From Clostridium_T sp040217795 (lineage in GTDB: Bacteria > Bacillota > Clostridia > Clostridiales > Clostridiaceae): a stretch of 22,487 nt of DNA. Shown here piece by piece: positions 14,240 through 21,976 of the stretch. Each line of letters starts with the position of its first letter. The first letter of the stretch is position 1. A model generated the notes under the pieces. That model saw nothing but the letters and a program-made list of their open reading frames with translations. It was not told the DNA's origin and ran no database searches. The translations under genes and the position numbers were made by a program. The stretch spans positions 1 through 22,487 of the forward strand of contig JBEHWK010000047.1 of the NCBI GenBank assembly GCA_040217795.1, in the 5' to 3' direction.

Positions 14240-14911
14240 ATGATGAAAAAGGTTGCAATTGTAAGTGCTATGGCAATTGAAATTTACTATGTACATGAAT
14301 ATTTAGAGAAAAGAGAAAACTGGGAAAAAATTAATGAAGATACATATGAAAATAAAGAGAAGCAATTGACGGTTACTGCGCAAATTTTAGGTGTAGGAAA
14401 AGTAAATGCTGCTTATAAAACAACAGAAATTATTTATCAATTTCAGCCGGATTTAATTGTAAATGTAGGATACGCAGGTGGATTAATTGATAATGGTAAA
14501 AAAGGAGATGTTGTGATAGGAAATGACTACGTGCAAGTGGATTTTAAACCATTAATTCCTAAAAATAACCTTATCATTAATAAAAGCCCCAAGGAAGTGG
14601 TAAATCACCTTGAAGCAGTTGCAGAAAAATTGGGTTTTCCATATTTCACAGGGAAAATCGCAACAGGAGATTTTTTCCTGAATAGTACAGAAAAGAAAAA
14701 TAAGATTCGAACGGAATATAATACAGTTGCCTTTGATATGGAATCAGCAGCAGTTGCGCAGGTAGCAACAAAAAAAGAAGTGGATTTTGTTGCATTACGA
14801 ACATTTTCTGACTTGGCAGATGATAATGCAAAGGAGGCAATAACTGATAATAGTGAGAAGATAGAACATAAACCAATTATTTTAACAATAGAAGCAATTG
14901 AGAACTTTTAA
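14240..14911 (+). CDS. mtnN: 5'-methylthioadenosine/S-adenosylhomocysteine nucleosidase
   Basis: A 223-aa purine-nucleoside phosphorylase superfamily protein that cleaves adenine from MTA, SAH and 5'-deoxyadenosine. Glu14 aligns with catalytic Glu12 of the E. coli enzyme, VGYAGGL with TGSAGGL, FDMESAAVAQ with VEMEATAIA, and Asp in FSDLAD with catalytic Asp197. The outer Glu of the ribose site is Asp here, a small change. The ribosome binding site AGAGGGG precedes tandem ATGs, either of which could start. It lies downstream of the radical-SAM and MFS genes and upstream of an S-box. Removing 5'-deoxyadenosine from radical-SAM reactions and recycling MTA would suit the cluster. Confidence 0.88.
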   Translation: MMKKVAIVSAMAIEIYYVHEYLEKRENWEKINEDTYENKEKQLTVTAQILGVGKVNAAYKTTEIIYQFQPDLIVNVGYAGGLIDNGKKGDVVIGNDYVQVDFKPLIPKNNLIINKSPKEVVNHLEAVAEKLGFPYFTGKIATGDFFLNSTEKKNKIRTEYNTVAFDMESAAVAQVATKKEVDFVALRTFSDLADDNAKEAITDNSEKIEHKPIILTIEAIENF

Positions 14912-14938
14912 AATACTATTGAATTAAAAAAATAAATA

Positions 14939-15090
14939 CTCTTATCAAGAGAGGTGGAGGGAATGGCCCGATGAAACCCGGCAACCTGTAATAACAAGGT
15001 GCCAATTCCTGCAGAATATATATTCTGTAAGATGAGAGAGACTGAGAATATTATAAAGTCTCTTCTTATCAAAGAGATTTTATTTTTTTA
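14939..15090 (+). promoter_or_regulatory. SAM-I (S-box) riboswitch with terminator, metK leader
   Basis: The aptamer spans 14939-15038. P1 is CTCTTATC with GATGAGAG, and AGAGAGGTGGAGGGA, GATGAAACCCGGCAACC and GGTGCCAATTCC are present. The terminator is TCTCTT (15059-15064) with AAGAGA (15072-15077), followed by a T-rich run. The antiterminator pairs AGAGACT (15037-15043) with AGTCTCT (15057-15063). No convincing promoter lies between the nucleosidase stop and the aptamer, so transcription may come from the upstream operon or a weak promoter. Confidence 0.96.
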
Positions 15091-15126
15091 TGAAAATGTA
15101 ATACTAGGGTTTAAACCTTTAAACTT

Positions 15127-15188
15127 TATGCTGACTAGAACAACTAGAGGCATTAATGTACATTTGAATGTGCTTTGATGCCTCTTTT
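15127..15188 (+). promoter_or_regulatory. CTAG-type antiterminator/terminator, copy D
   Basis: Outer stem ATGCT (15127-15131) with GGCAT (15148-15152), inner stem CTAG (15134-15137) with CTAG (15143-15146), loop AACAA. The terminator pairs GAGGCATTAA (15146-15155) with TTTGATGCCTC (15173-15183) and ends in five T. It stands between the S-box terminator and metK, the same serial order as in the nifH-like leader. Confidence 0.78.
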
Positions 15189-15240
15189 TAATTCATTGTC
15201 AGAGACAAAAAATAATTAATTATTGAAAGGGAGAATGAAA

Positions 15241-16434
15241 ATGAGCAGAACATTATTCACATCAGAATCAGTAACAGAAGGGCATCCAGATAAAATATGC
15301 GATCAAATATCTGACGCAGTGCTGGACGCAATATTTCAACAAGATCCAAACGGGAGAGTAGCTTGCGAAGTTTCAACAACTACTGGCTTAGTGTTGGTGG
15401 CAGGAGAAATATCTACAACTGCCTATGTGGATATTCCAAAGATTGCAAGAGATACAATATTAAATATAGGATATAACAACGCAGATTATGGATTTGATGG
15501 ACGAACTTGTTCAGTACTGTCAGCTATAGATGAGCAGTCACCGGATATAGCACAAGGGGTTAATGAAGCACTGGAAGCAAGAAAAGGTGAATTAAGTGAT
15601 GAGGAAATAGAAGCAATAGGAGCAGGAGATCAAGGGTTAATGTTTGGCTTTGCTACAGATGAGACCCCGGAGTTATTACCGCTTCCAATTTCATTAGCAC
15701 ATAAGTTAGCCAGAAGACTATCAGAAGTTAGGAAAAGTGGAACATTAAGTTACTTAAGACCAGATGGAAAAACTCAGGTAACAGTAGAGTATGATGAGGA
15801 TGAAAGAGCAGTAAGAATAGACACAATTGTAATTTCTACGCAGCATGATGAGAATGTAACCTTAGAGCAAATAGAACAAGATTTACATGAGCATGTTATA
15901 AATACAGTAATTCCAGCAGATTTTTTGGATAAAGAAACAAAATACTTTATAAATCCTACAGGAAGATTTGTAATAGGAGGACCACAAGGAGATGCGGGAT
16001 TAACTGGAAGAAAGATAATAGTAGACACTTATGGTGGATATGCAAGACATGGCGGCGGAGCTTTTTCAGGAAAAGATCCAACAAAGGTTGATAGAAGTGC
16101 AGCATATGCAGCCAGATATATAGCTAAAAATATAGTAGCAGCAGGACTTGCTAAAAAGGTTGAAGTACAGCTTGCATACGCAATAGGCGTAGCGAGACCA
16201 GTTTCAATATCAGTAAATACTTTTGGAACAGGAAGAATAGAAAATAATAGAATAGTAGAGCTGATAAAAGAAAACTTTGACTTAAGACCAGCTGGAATAA
16301 TTAAAGAATTAGATTTAAGAAGACCAATATATAAGCAAACAGCTGCATATGGACACTTCGGAAGAACAGATATAGATATTCCGTGGGAAAAAACAGACAA
16401 AGCAGAAATTCTAAAAAAACAAGCAGAAATATAA
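15241..16434 (+). CDS. metK: S-adenosylmethionine synthetase
   Basis: A 397-aa methionine adenosyltransferase, making SAM from methionine and ATP. GHPDK (14-18) with His15 and Asp17, GAGDQGLMFG, GGGAFSGKDPTKVDRS and the C-terminal AAYGHFGR are the conserved blocks of a full-length enzyme. The start is taken at MSRTLF, with AAAGGGAG 7 nt upstream; a second ATG two codons earlier is possible. Expression is under an S-box followed by attenuator D, so SAM feeds back on its own synthesis. Its place amid three radical-SAM paralogues suggests that SAM supply is part of the local pathway. Whether another metK exists in the genome cannot be seen here. Confidence 0.97.
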   Translation: MSRTLFTSESVTEGHPDKICDQISDAVLDAIFQQDPNGRVACEVSTTTGLVLVAGEISTTAYVDIPKIARDTILNIGYNNADYGFDGRTCSVLSAIDEQSPDIAQGVNEALEARKGELSDEEIEAIGAGDQGLMFGFATDETPELLPLPISLAHKLARRLSEVRKSGTLSYLRPDGKTQVTVEYDEDERAVRIDTIVISTQHDENVTLEQIEQDLHEHVINTVIPADFLDKETKYFINPTGRFVIGGPQGDAGLTGRKIIVDTYGGYARHGGGAFSGKDPTKVDRSAAYAARYIAKNIVAAGLAKKVEVQLAYAIGVARPVSISVNTFGTGRIENNRIVELIKENFDLRPAGIIKELDLRRPIYKQTAAYGHFGRTDIDIPWEKTDKAEILKKQAEI

Positions 16435-16504
16435 TAAATAGAACTTTAATGAGGCTTATATTATACTTAAAAGTTTTGAAGAATTGATATCCAAGTCATT
16501 ACCA

Positions 16505-16575
16505 TGCTCACTAGATAAACTAGAGGCTATTTAGACATCTTTTAATTATTAAAGACATCTAAATAGCCCTTTTTT
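16505..16575 (+). promoter_or_regulatory. CTAG-type antiterminator/terminator, copy E
   Basis: Inner stem CTAG (16511-16514) with CTAG (16520-16523), loop ATAAA. The outer stem pairs ATGCT with GGC(T)AT, with one bulged T. The terminator pairs GGCTATTTAGA with TCTAAATAGCC plus an inner TCTTT/AAAGA and ends in six T. It serves as metK terminator and as leader of the 16604 operon. No S-box and no clear promoter are seen. Confidence 0.75.
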
Positions 16576-16603
16576 ATAATAATTTTAAAATGGGGGAATT
16601 ATC

Positions 16604-17647
16604 ATGAGAAAAAAGTTTACAACACTAAGTATTATACTAGCAGCGTCGCTGATTATATCGGGATGTGCTAAATCAGCTTCTGCAACAAAAAGTACAGAGG
16701 TTAAAAGGGATAAAATAGATTTTACCCAAAAGTCAAAAGTAAGCACAGTAAAAATTGGGTTTCCTAACTCTGGAAAAGGAGCTCCTGGAGGAACTTTTGG
16801 TATAGCACTGGAAAAAGGATATTTAGATGAGGAATTTAATAAAATTGGGGTCAAAGTCGAAGCTGTGAACGTAGCATCTGCCGGCCCAGGCATAAATGAG
16901 GCATTGGCAGGTAATAAACTAGATTTGGGGATATATGGAGACACTCCGGCCATAATAGCAAAGAGTGCTAATATTGATACAACATTAGTGGGAATAGGAA
17001 CAATTGCTAATGCTGCTTCTTTGGTTGTTTCCAGTAAGTCAGATATAAAATCAGTGAAGGAGTTAAAGGGTAAGAAGGTAGCTGTTCAAAAAGGTACATA
17101 TATGCATAGGACTTTGGCTGAAATGTTGAATTCTGTAGGGCTTAAAGAAAGTGATATACAGTTTTATAATATGAACTCAACAGATGGGGAAGCTGCGTTA
17201 CTCGGAGGTACTATTGATGCAATTGTGGAAGGTGATTCTAGTGCTTTCAAGCTTGTAGCCGCAAAGACTGGCAGAATTATATTGAATTGCAACAAAAATC
17301 CTGAATGGAAAGGTGCCAACTTAGTCATTTCCCGTACAGATTTTGCAAAGGAAAATCCGCAGGTAATTGTAGCTCTTCTTAAAGCCTTAGACAAAGCTAA
17401 AAATTTTACGGATAAAAATCCGGAAGAGACGAAAGTTATTTGGGCAAAGAGCGGTACTTCCAAACAAATATATGACCAATTATATCCTTCAAATGACTTC
17501 AAGTTAAATGTGGAATTAAATAAAGAATCTTTGAATTTTGTAGATAGAACTAAGAAGTTTCTTATCGATGATAAGTTAATAAATAAAGATTTTGATATAA
17601 ATGAATGGGCTGATAATCGCTATTATGAAGAGGCAATCAAAAAGTAA
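16604..17647 (+). CDS. ABC transporter substrate-binding lipoprotein (SsuA/TauA-like), copy 2
   Basis: A 347-aa lipoprotein with signal peptide and lipobox LIISGC (Cys21). It is homologous over its length to the protein at 10743: VKIGFPNSGKGAPGG, GPGINEALAGNKLDLGIYGD, AVQKGTYMHR and NPEWKGAN correspond to equivalent blocks there. The ligand-contacting stretches differ (GKGAPGGTFG against GKAQISDTLG), so the two may bind related but different compounds. GGGGG precedes the start. It leads an operon with radical-SAM paralogue 2 and a PPOX-family gene, repeating the binding-protein/radical-SAM pairing. No permease is adjacent. Confidence 0.9.
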   Translation: MRKKFTTLSIILAASLIISGCAKSASATKSTEVKRDKIDFTQKSKVSTVKIGFPNSGKGAPGGTFGIALEKGYLDEEFNKIGVKVEAVNVASAGPGINEALAGNKLDLGIYGDTPAIIAKSANIDTTLVGIGTIANAASLVVSSKSDIKSVKELKGKKVAVQKGTYMHRTLAEMLNSVGLKESDIQFYNMNSTDGEAALLGGTIDAIVEGDSSAFKLVAAKTGRIILNCNKNPEWKGANLVISRTDFAKENPQVIVALLKALDKAKNFTDKNPEETKVIWAKSGTSKQIYDQLYPSNDFKLNVELNKESLNFVDRTKKFLIDDKLINKDFDINEWADNRYYEEAIKK

Positions 17648-17726
17648 AGAAGTATACTTTTCAATTAAATATAAGGAGAACAAGATGGGGGCGGGACCCC
17701 TGTCTTATATGCTAAGGAGAATTTTA

Positions 17727-18911
17727 ATGAGCGATATTAAAGAATTACTTTACAAAGAACTAAGGCTAAAAAATGAAGTAAACCGAGCTGGCTTAAATTT
17801 TGATCCGACGATATTTAAAAATCTTGATTTAGGAGGTAAATATAAAGAGCAAATTCATGGGCTATTTGAACATGATCGACACACTCATGCAGGTATCGAT
17901 TTCCCTACTGGATACACTTCTCCAAATGGTTTTAAGTTCGGATTCAAGTGGGACAAAAGCTCACCATACATTATAGAATATGAAAATGCCCAATTTTATC
18001 TTACTCATAAAGGTAATGAATTGTTTCCAATAGAGTTTACCCATAGACATGAATATAATAACTTAAAGACTTCAGATGGTTCACCGATGTCCCATGTAGT
18101 TTCCTTTAATGGAGATGGAACTGCTTTTGTGGCTTATAGTAATGAATGCGCACTAAAAGAAAAAGGATTGGATTGCTTATTCTGCAATATTAATGCTACA
18201 AAAGATACTTATGGTGAAATACAAAATATAAAATGGAAATATCCAAAACAAATAGGTGAAGCAGCTGCAGCTGCGTATAAATTCGGAGCAAAACATATAA
18301 CTATCAGTGGTGGCTTTGTGCCAGAAAGAAGAGAGGTTGATTATTATATCGATGTTGCTGAGGCGATTAAAGAACATACTGGGCTGGAGGACTTTAATGG
18401 AACTGCAGTTATAGGAGCACCACAAGATCTTGAGATAATAGATAAATATAAGGAAGCAGGTTATAGAACAATAGCTATTAACATGGAAGTATGGGATAGA
18501 AACATGTTTAAGGCTATATGTCCTGGAAAGGATCAGGAATGCGGAGGATATGATCATTGGGTTAATGCATTGGAGTATGCTGCCAAGGTGTTTGGTCATG
18601 GAAAGGTGAGAACTAGCTTTGTTGCTGGAATTGAACCTAAAAAAGCTACTTTGGAAGGAGTAGAATATCTTGCATCTAAGGGCATAATCAGTTTAACGAG
18701 TGGGTGGAATCCAAACCCTGGTTCCGCGCTGGAAGGGCATCGAACACCTGAACCGGAATGGCATTTTGATCTTAATCAAAGGGTATTTGAGATTTTCAGA
18801 AAAAATGGTTTTACCTTTGATGATTATTTTGATGTGGCCCCTTCATCAAACATGCTAATTCATGACATTTACAGAATTGAAGATGAATTATTGCCCATTT
18901 TCAGGAAATAG
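17727..18911 (+). CDS. radical-SAM-like protein with Cx8CxxC motif, paralogue 2
   Basis: A 394-aa paralogue of the 11769 protein, very similar throughout. Cys141, Cys150 and Cys153 occupy identical positions, followed by ITISGGFVPERREVDYYIDV, FNGTAVIGAP and AICPG with the conserved third-region cysteine. MSDIKELLYKEL aligns with the start of paralogue 1 and has AAGGAGA 7 nt upstream, so 17727 is preferred. An in-frame ATG at 17685 also has a good site (AAGGAGAA) and would add 14 residues; a GGGG/CCCC hairpin lies between the two. It would use SAM made by the nearby metK. The reaction is unknown. Confidence 0.72.
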   Translation: MSDIKELLYKELRLKNEVNRAGLNFDPTIFKNLDLGGKYKEQIHGLFEHDRHTHAGIDFPTGYTSPNGFKFGFKWDKSSPYIIEYENAQFYLTHKGNELFPIEFTHRHEYNNLKTSDGSPMSHVVSFNGDGTAFVAYSNECALKEKGLDCLFCNINATKDTYGEIQNIKWKYPKQIGEAAAAAYKFGAKHITISGGFVPERREVDYYIDVAEAIKEHTGLEDFNGTAVIGAPQDLEIIDKYKEAGYRTIAINMEVWDRNMFKAICPGKDQECGGYDHWVNALEYAAKVFGHGKVRTSFVAGIEPKKATLEGVEYLASKGIISLTSGWNPNPGSALEGHRTPEPEWHFDLNQRVFEIFRKNGFTFDDYFDVAPSSNMLIHDIYRIEDELLPIFRK

Positions 18912-18948
18912 GCAACTTAATAAAATTATTTAGAATGGTGGGATTAAT

Positions 18949-19392
18949 ATGTCTTATAGCAAAATATTTATTGAGGATTATCTTAATGGAAGTAAGACTA
19001 TCGTTCTTGCGACTGTAGATGAGGAAAGCAGACCTGTTGTAAGAACTTTGGGTGGATTTGCAGCTAAAGGGTTTGTCACTTTCTTTGCTACGGCTAAGGG
19101 AAGTGATAAGGTTAAACATATTGAGAAAAATGCAAATGTAAGTCTCTTATTTCAACATGAAAATCAGGAAATATCTAAGTTTTTAAACATTTCTGTAAAA
19201 GGGTTAGCTGAAGTAATTTCGGATGAGAAGGAATTTGAAGATATCCATAAGCAGCTGCTTAACCGAAATCCAAGACTTAAGGCTGTTACTAAGGAAACTC
19301 ATAATATTTATAAGGTTTCAGCAAAAGAGATAACTATTCTGGATTTTTCTAAAAAGAGTTTAGAGGAACGTAAAAATATTATAAACTTATAA
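18949..19392 (+). CDS. pyridoxamine 5'-phosphate oxidase (PPOX) family protein
   Basis: A 147-aa protein with the flavin-binding split-barrel pattern: TIVLATVDEESRPVVRTLGG near the N-terminus, FFATAKGSDKVKHIEKNANVSLLF in the middle (the typical K-x-HI--NP-VSL type block), and a VSVKGLAEVI-like strand. Such proteins usually bind FMN, F420 or haem, and many are flavin reductases or of unknown role. A ribosome binding site (GGTGGG) is present. It is the last gene of the 16604 operon, followed by a hairpin. It may supply electrons or act on a product of the radical-SAM enzyme; this is inference. Confidence 0.8.
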   Translation: MSYSKIFIEDYLNGSKTIVLATVDEESRPVVRTLGGFAAKGFVTFFATAKGSDKVKHIEKNANVSLLFQHENQEISKFLNISVKGLAEVISDEKEFEDIHKQLLNRNPRLKAVTKETHNIYKVSAKEITILDFSKKSLEERKNIINL

Positions 19393-19459
19393 CATATGAA
19401 ATTTAAGTAAATCTAAAAATAATATTATTTTTGATAGATGTTCATGGACCTTAGAATTA

Positions 19460-19507
19460 AGGGGCTGCTGCACAACTAACTGAATAGTTATCTGCTTAGC
19501 AGCCCCT
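19460..19507 (+). terminator. hairpin terminator after the PPOX gene
   Basis: AGGGGCTGCT and AGCAGCCCCT form a 10-bp GC-rich stem, with an inner AACTA/TAGTT pairing. The T run after it is weak (GTCTTTCCTTT). Its GC richness contrasts with its surroundings, so it could also be a mobile intergenic repeat. Confidence 0.65.
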
Positions 19508-19577
19508 GTCTTTCCTTTATTTTAGATATGAAATTAAATTTCTGTTTAAGAGTAATTAAATAAGTGTAATTTTACTG

Positions 19578-19606
19578 TTGACAGATGCCGTCAATGAAGG
19601 TATAAT
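19578..19606 (+). promoter_or_regulatory. sigma-A promoter for the third radical-SAM operon
   Basis: TTGACA (19578-19583), a 17-nt spacer and TATAAT (19601-19606), a perfect consensus. Transcription would start about 40 nt before attenuator F. A hairpin ATGAAT/ATTCAT lies in the first 20 nt of the leader. Confidence 0.9.
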
Positions 19607-19652
19607 TATAAAAAATGAATTATAAGTATTCATATAGATATAGTATGTTTTA

Positions 19653-19716
19653 GGAACTGACTTGAAAAACTAGAGGTTCTCAATGAAATAATTTGTCATT
19701 GAGAACCTTTTGTTTT
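19653..19716 (+). promoter_or_regulatory. CTAG-type antiterminator/terminator, copy F
   Basis: Outer stem GGAACT (19653-19658) with GGTTCT (19675-19680), inner CTTG (19661-19664) with CTAG (19670-19673) with one T-T mismatch, loop AAAAA. The terminator pairs AGGTTCTCAATGA (19674-19686) with TCATTGAGAACCT (19696-19708), 13 perfect pairs, followed by TTTGTTTT. It is the only copy directly behind a clear promoter with no other attenuator. Confidence 0.78.
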
Positions 19717-19824
19717 GGAATGATTGTATGGTACAAAACCTATTTACTTTAGACACCAGACATACTAGAGACTGAATGAAAATGATAATTGTTAAGCAAT
19801 AAACATAAATGGAGGTTTAATAAG

Positions 19825-21030
19825 ATGTCAGATAACAATTTTATTTTACAGAAAACAGATTCTTACCGAAAAACTAAATTATATGAGGAGCTTAAAATTA
19901 AGGCAGATCTTTCTATAGATGGTGTTAATATTGATGCTGAAGCTCTCAGTTCTCTTGATCTGAGGGGGGAATATCAAGAACAAGTTCATAGTGGATTTGA
20001 TATGAATAAAGAAAACCACGTAGGAACAGATTATCCAACAAGTTTCAGGCTGCCTAATGGTCTTGTAGCACCTTTTAAAAGAGATAAGGATTCATTATAC
20101 AACATAGTTCTAGAAGGAAGTAAATATATACTTACAAAAAAAGGGAATAAGCTTTTTGAGATAGCTTTTCAAAAAAGACCTAAGTATTACAGTTTAAAAA
20201 CTTCTGATGGCACTCCTATGTATAATGCAGCAACATTTGTAAATGACAGCAGTCTTTCAGCTTTTTACAGTAATGAATGCTCTTATAAGGATAAAGGTGA
20301 AGACTGCCTGTTTTGTAATGTAAATGCTACAAAAAATGCATATGCTGAGAAGTACGGCATATTCTGGAAAACGCCTCTGCAAATCGCAGAAACTGTTGCA
20401 GCTGCTTATAAAGAAGGAATTGCTGACCATGTAACTGTAACTGGGGGAATTATCCCCGAAAGAAGAGAGATTGAGTATTATTTAGATGTTGCTGAAGCAA
20501 TACAACAACATACTGGATTACGAGATTTTAATGGAACAGCAGTTATTGCGGCACCACTGGATTTCTCAAACATAGATAGATTAAAAGAAGTTGGTTATAG
20601 AACTATTGCCTTAAATATTGAGTTTTGGGATAAGAACTTTTATCAGACTATTTGCCCAGGAAAGGCTAATAACAGTGGTGGCTGGGATCATTGGTTAAAG
20701 GCAATCGAATATGCAGCGGGCGTTTTTGGACATGGCCGTGTAAGGTCAAACATGGTTGCCGGTATAGAACCTAAGTTGAAGACTTTGGCTGGTGTGGAGC
20801 ATTTTTCAAATATAGGTGTTGTCTCTTTACCTGGAGCATGGTGCCCAAATCCGGGGTCAGAACTTCAAGGTCACAGAACACCTGAGGTCTCATGGCACCT
20901 GGATCTTGCAGAAAAGGCTGTTCATTTACAGAAAAAAGCAGGAATAACGTATGATCAAATACATGATGCAAGTAATAATGATATAGGCATTGCACATGAT
21001 ATCTGGAAAATTGAAGATGGGCTTATATAA
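19825..21030 (+). CDS. radical-SAM-like protein with Cx8CxxC motif, paralogue 3
   Basis: A 401-aa and the most diverged of the three paralogues, with about ten extra N-terminal residues. Cys152, Cys161 and Cys164 keep the Cx8CxxC spacing (NECSYKDKGEDCLFCN). VTVTGGIIPERREIEYYLDV and FNGTAVIAAP follow, and ICPG retains the shared cysteine, while the nearby CGG of the other two is SGG. The start has GGAGG 9 nt upstream; an earlier in-frame TTG is rejected. Its C-terminus ends earlier in the ELLPIF region. It heads an operon with an ABC permease and ATPase, behind promoter 19578 and attenuator F. The substrate is unknown. Confidence 0.72.
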   Translation: MSDNNFILQKTDSYRKTKLYEELKIKADLSIDGVNIDAEALSSLDLRGEYQEQVHSGFDMNKENHVGTDYPTSFRLPNGLVAPFKRDKDSLYNIVLEGSKYILTKKGNKLFEIAFQKRPKYYSLKTSDGTPMYNAATFVNDSSLSAFYSNECSYKDKGEDCLFCNVNATKNAYAEKYGIFWKTPLQIAETVAAAYKEGIADHVTVTGGIIPERREIEYYLDVAEAIQQHTGLRDFNGTAVIAAPLDFSNIDRLKEVGYRTIALNIEFWDKNFYQTICPGKANNSGGWDHWLKAIEYAAGVFGHGRVRSNMVAGIEPKLKTLAGVEHFSNIGVVSLPGAWCPNPGSELQGHRTPEVSWHLDLAEKAVHLQKKAGITYDQIHDASNNDIGIAHDIWKIEDGLI

Positions 21031-21079
21031 ATTTTAATTCTAATGTTGTGAAAAAATGGAGATGATGAGGAGTGATTAA

Positions 21080-21916
21080 ATGGAAACTCAATCTATAAAA
21101 ATCAATAAATCTAAATTTATACCATCTATTTTAAAAAAGAATAAATCATGGGAATCTATATCTCTAATACTGGACAATTTCTTAAGCTATGGTTTAATAC
21201 CAGTTTTGATTTTAGTATTGTGGGAAACTGTAACTAAATTAAAAATAACTCCCCCTGCGATACTTCCTTCCCTTGAGGCAGTATATAATGCCTTTATTGG
21301 GCAAATAAAGAATGGTGAACTATCAATAGATCTTTCTATAAGCTTAATAAGGGTAATTAAAGGTTATTTTTATGCAGTTATATTAGGTCTATCATTTGGA
21401 GTGCTAATGGGTATTTCGGCAAGAAGCAGTAAAATTTTTTCAACTGTATTTAACGCCATCAGACAAGTACCTCCAATGGCATGGATACCATTAATTATAC
21501 TTTGGTTCGGTATTGGAGAGATATCAAAGATTGTTATTATTGCTAAAGCAGCATTTTTCCCTATTCTTTTAAATACTATAAATGGAATAAAAGGCACACC
21601 AAAGGGATACCTTGAAGTAGCACAATTATATAAAATAAATAAATTTGACTTGTTCAGGAAAGTATACCTTCCTGCTTCACTTCCATCAATTTTTGTTGGT
21701 TTAAGATTGGGATTAGGTATTGCCTGGGGAATGGTGGTAGCAGCAGAAATTATTGCTTCTAGTTCAGGGTTAGGTTATCGAATTAATGATTCCAGATCTT
21801 TGATGCAATCAGATGTTATGATTTCTTATATGATAATTATAGGTTTTATAGGATCTATAATGGATGTATTAATTAGAAAGATATCTAAGAAATTCTCTAA
21901 ATGGCAGGTTTCATAA
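21080..21916 (+). CDS. ABC transporter permease (SsuC/TauC-like)
   Basis: A 278-aa inner-membrane permease of the binding-protein-dependent family used for sulfonates, taurine, nitrate and cyanate. A charged N-terminus of about 35 residues is followed by about six hydrophobic segments. EVAQLYKINKFDLFRKVYLP and the following ASLPSIFVGLRLGLG form the EAA loop that contacts the ATPase. The ribosome binding site GATGAGGAG precedes the ATG, 49 nt after the radical-SAM stop. It is followed by the ATPase gene. It is the only permease in the window, so it may serve the two orphan binding proteins at 10743 and 16604. Confidence 0.92.
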   Translation: METQSIKINKSKFIPSILKKNKSWESISLILDNFLSYGLIPVLILVLWETVTKLKITPPAILPSLEAVYNAFIGQIKNGELSIDLSISLIRVIKGYFYAVILGLSFGVLMGISARSSKIFSTVFNAIRQVPPMAWIPLIILWFGIGEISKIVIIAKAAFFPILLNTINGIKGTPKGYLEVAQLYKINKFDLFRKVYLPASLPSIFVGLRLGLGIAWGMVVAAEIIASSSGLGYRINDSRSLMQSDVMISYMIIIGFIGSIMDVLIRKISKKFSKWQVS

Positions 21917-21976
21917 GTTTACGGGGAGATTTAGAAAACCCTAGGTAATGAATCATTTAGCAAAGGGAGGTTTAAA

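Noticed and set aside
6115..19716. CTAG-type motif as an ANTAR target, T-box, PyrR site or k-turn
   Set aside because: Loops are 4-5 nt and A-rich rather than hexaloops with A1/G4; there is no T-box AGGGTGGNACC or PyrR consensus; the GA and A flanks do not line up as tandem G-A pairs of a k-turn.
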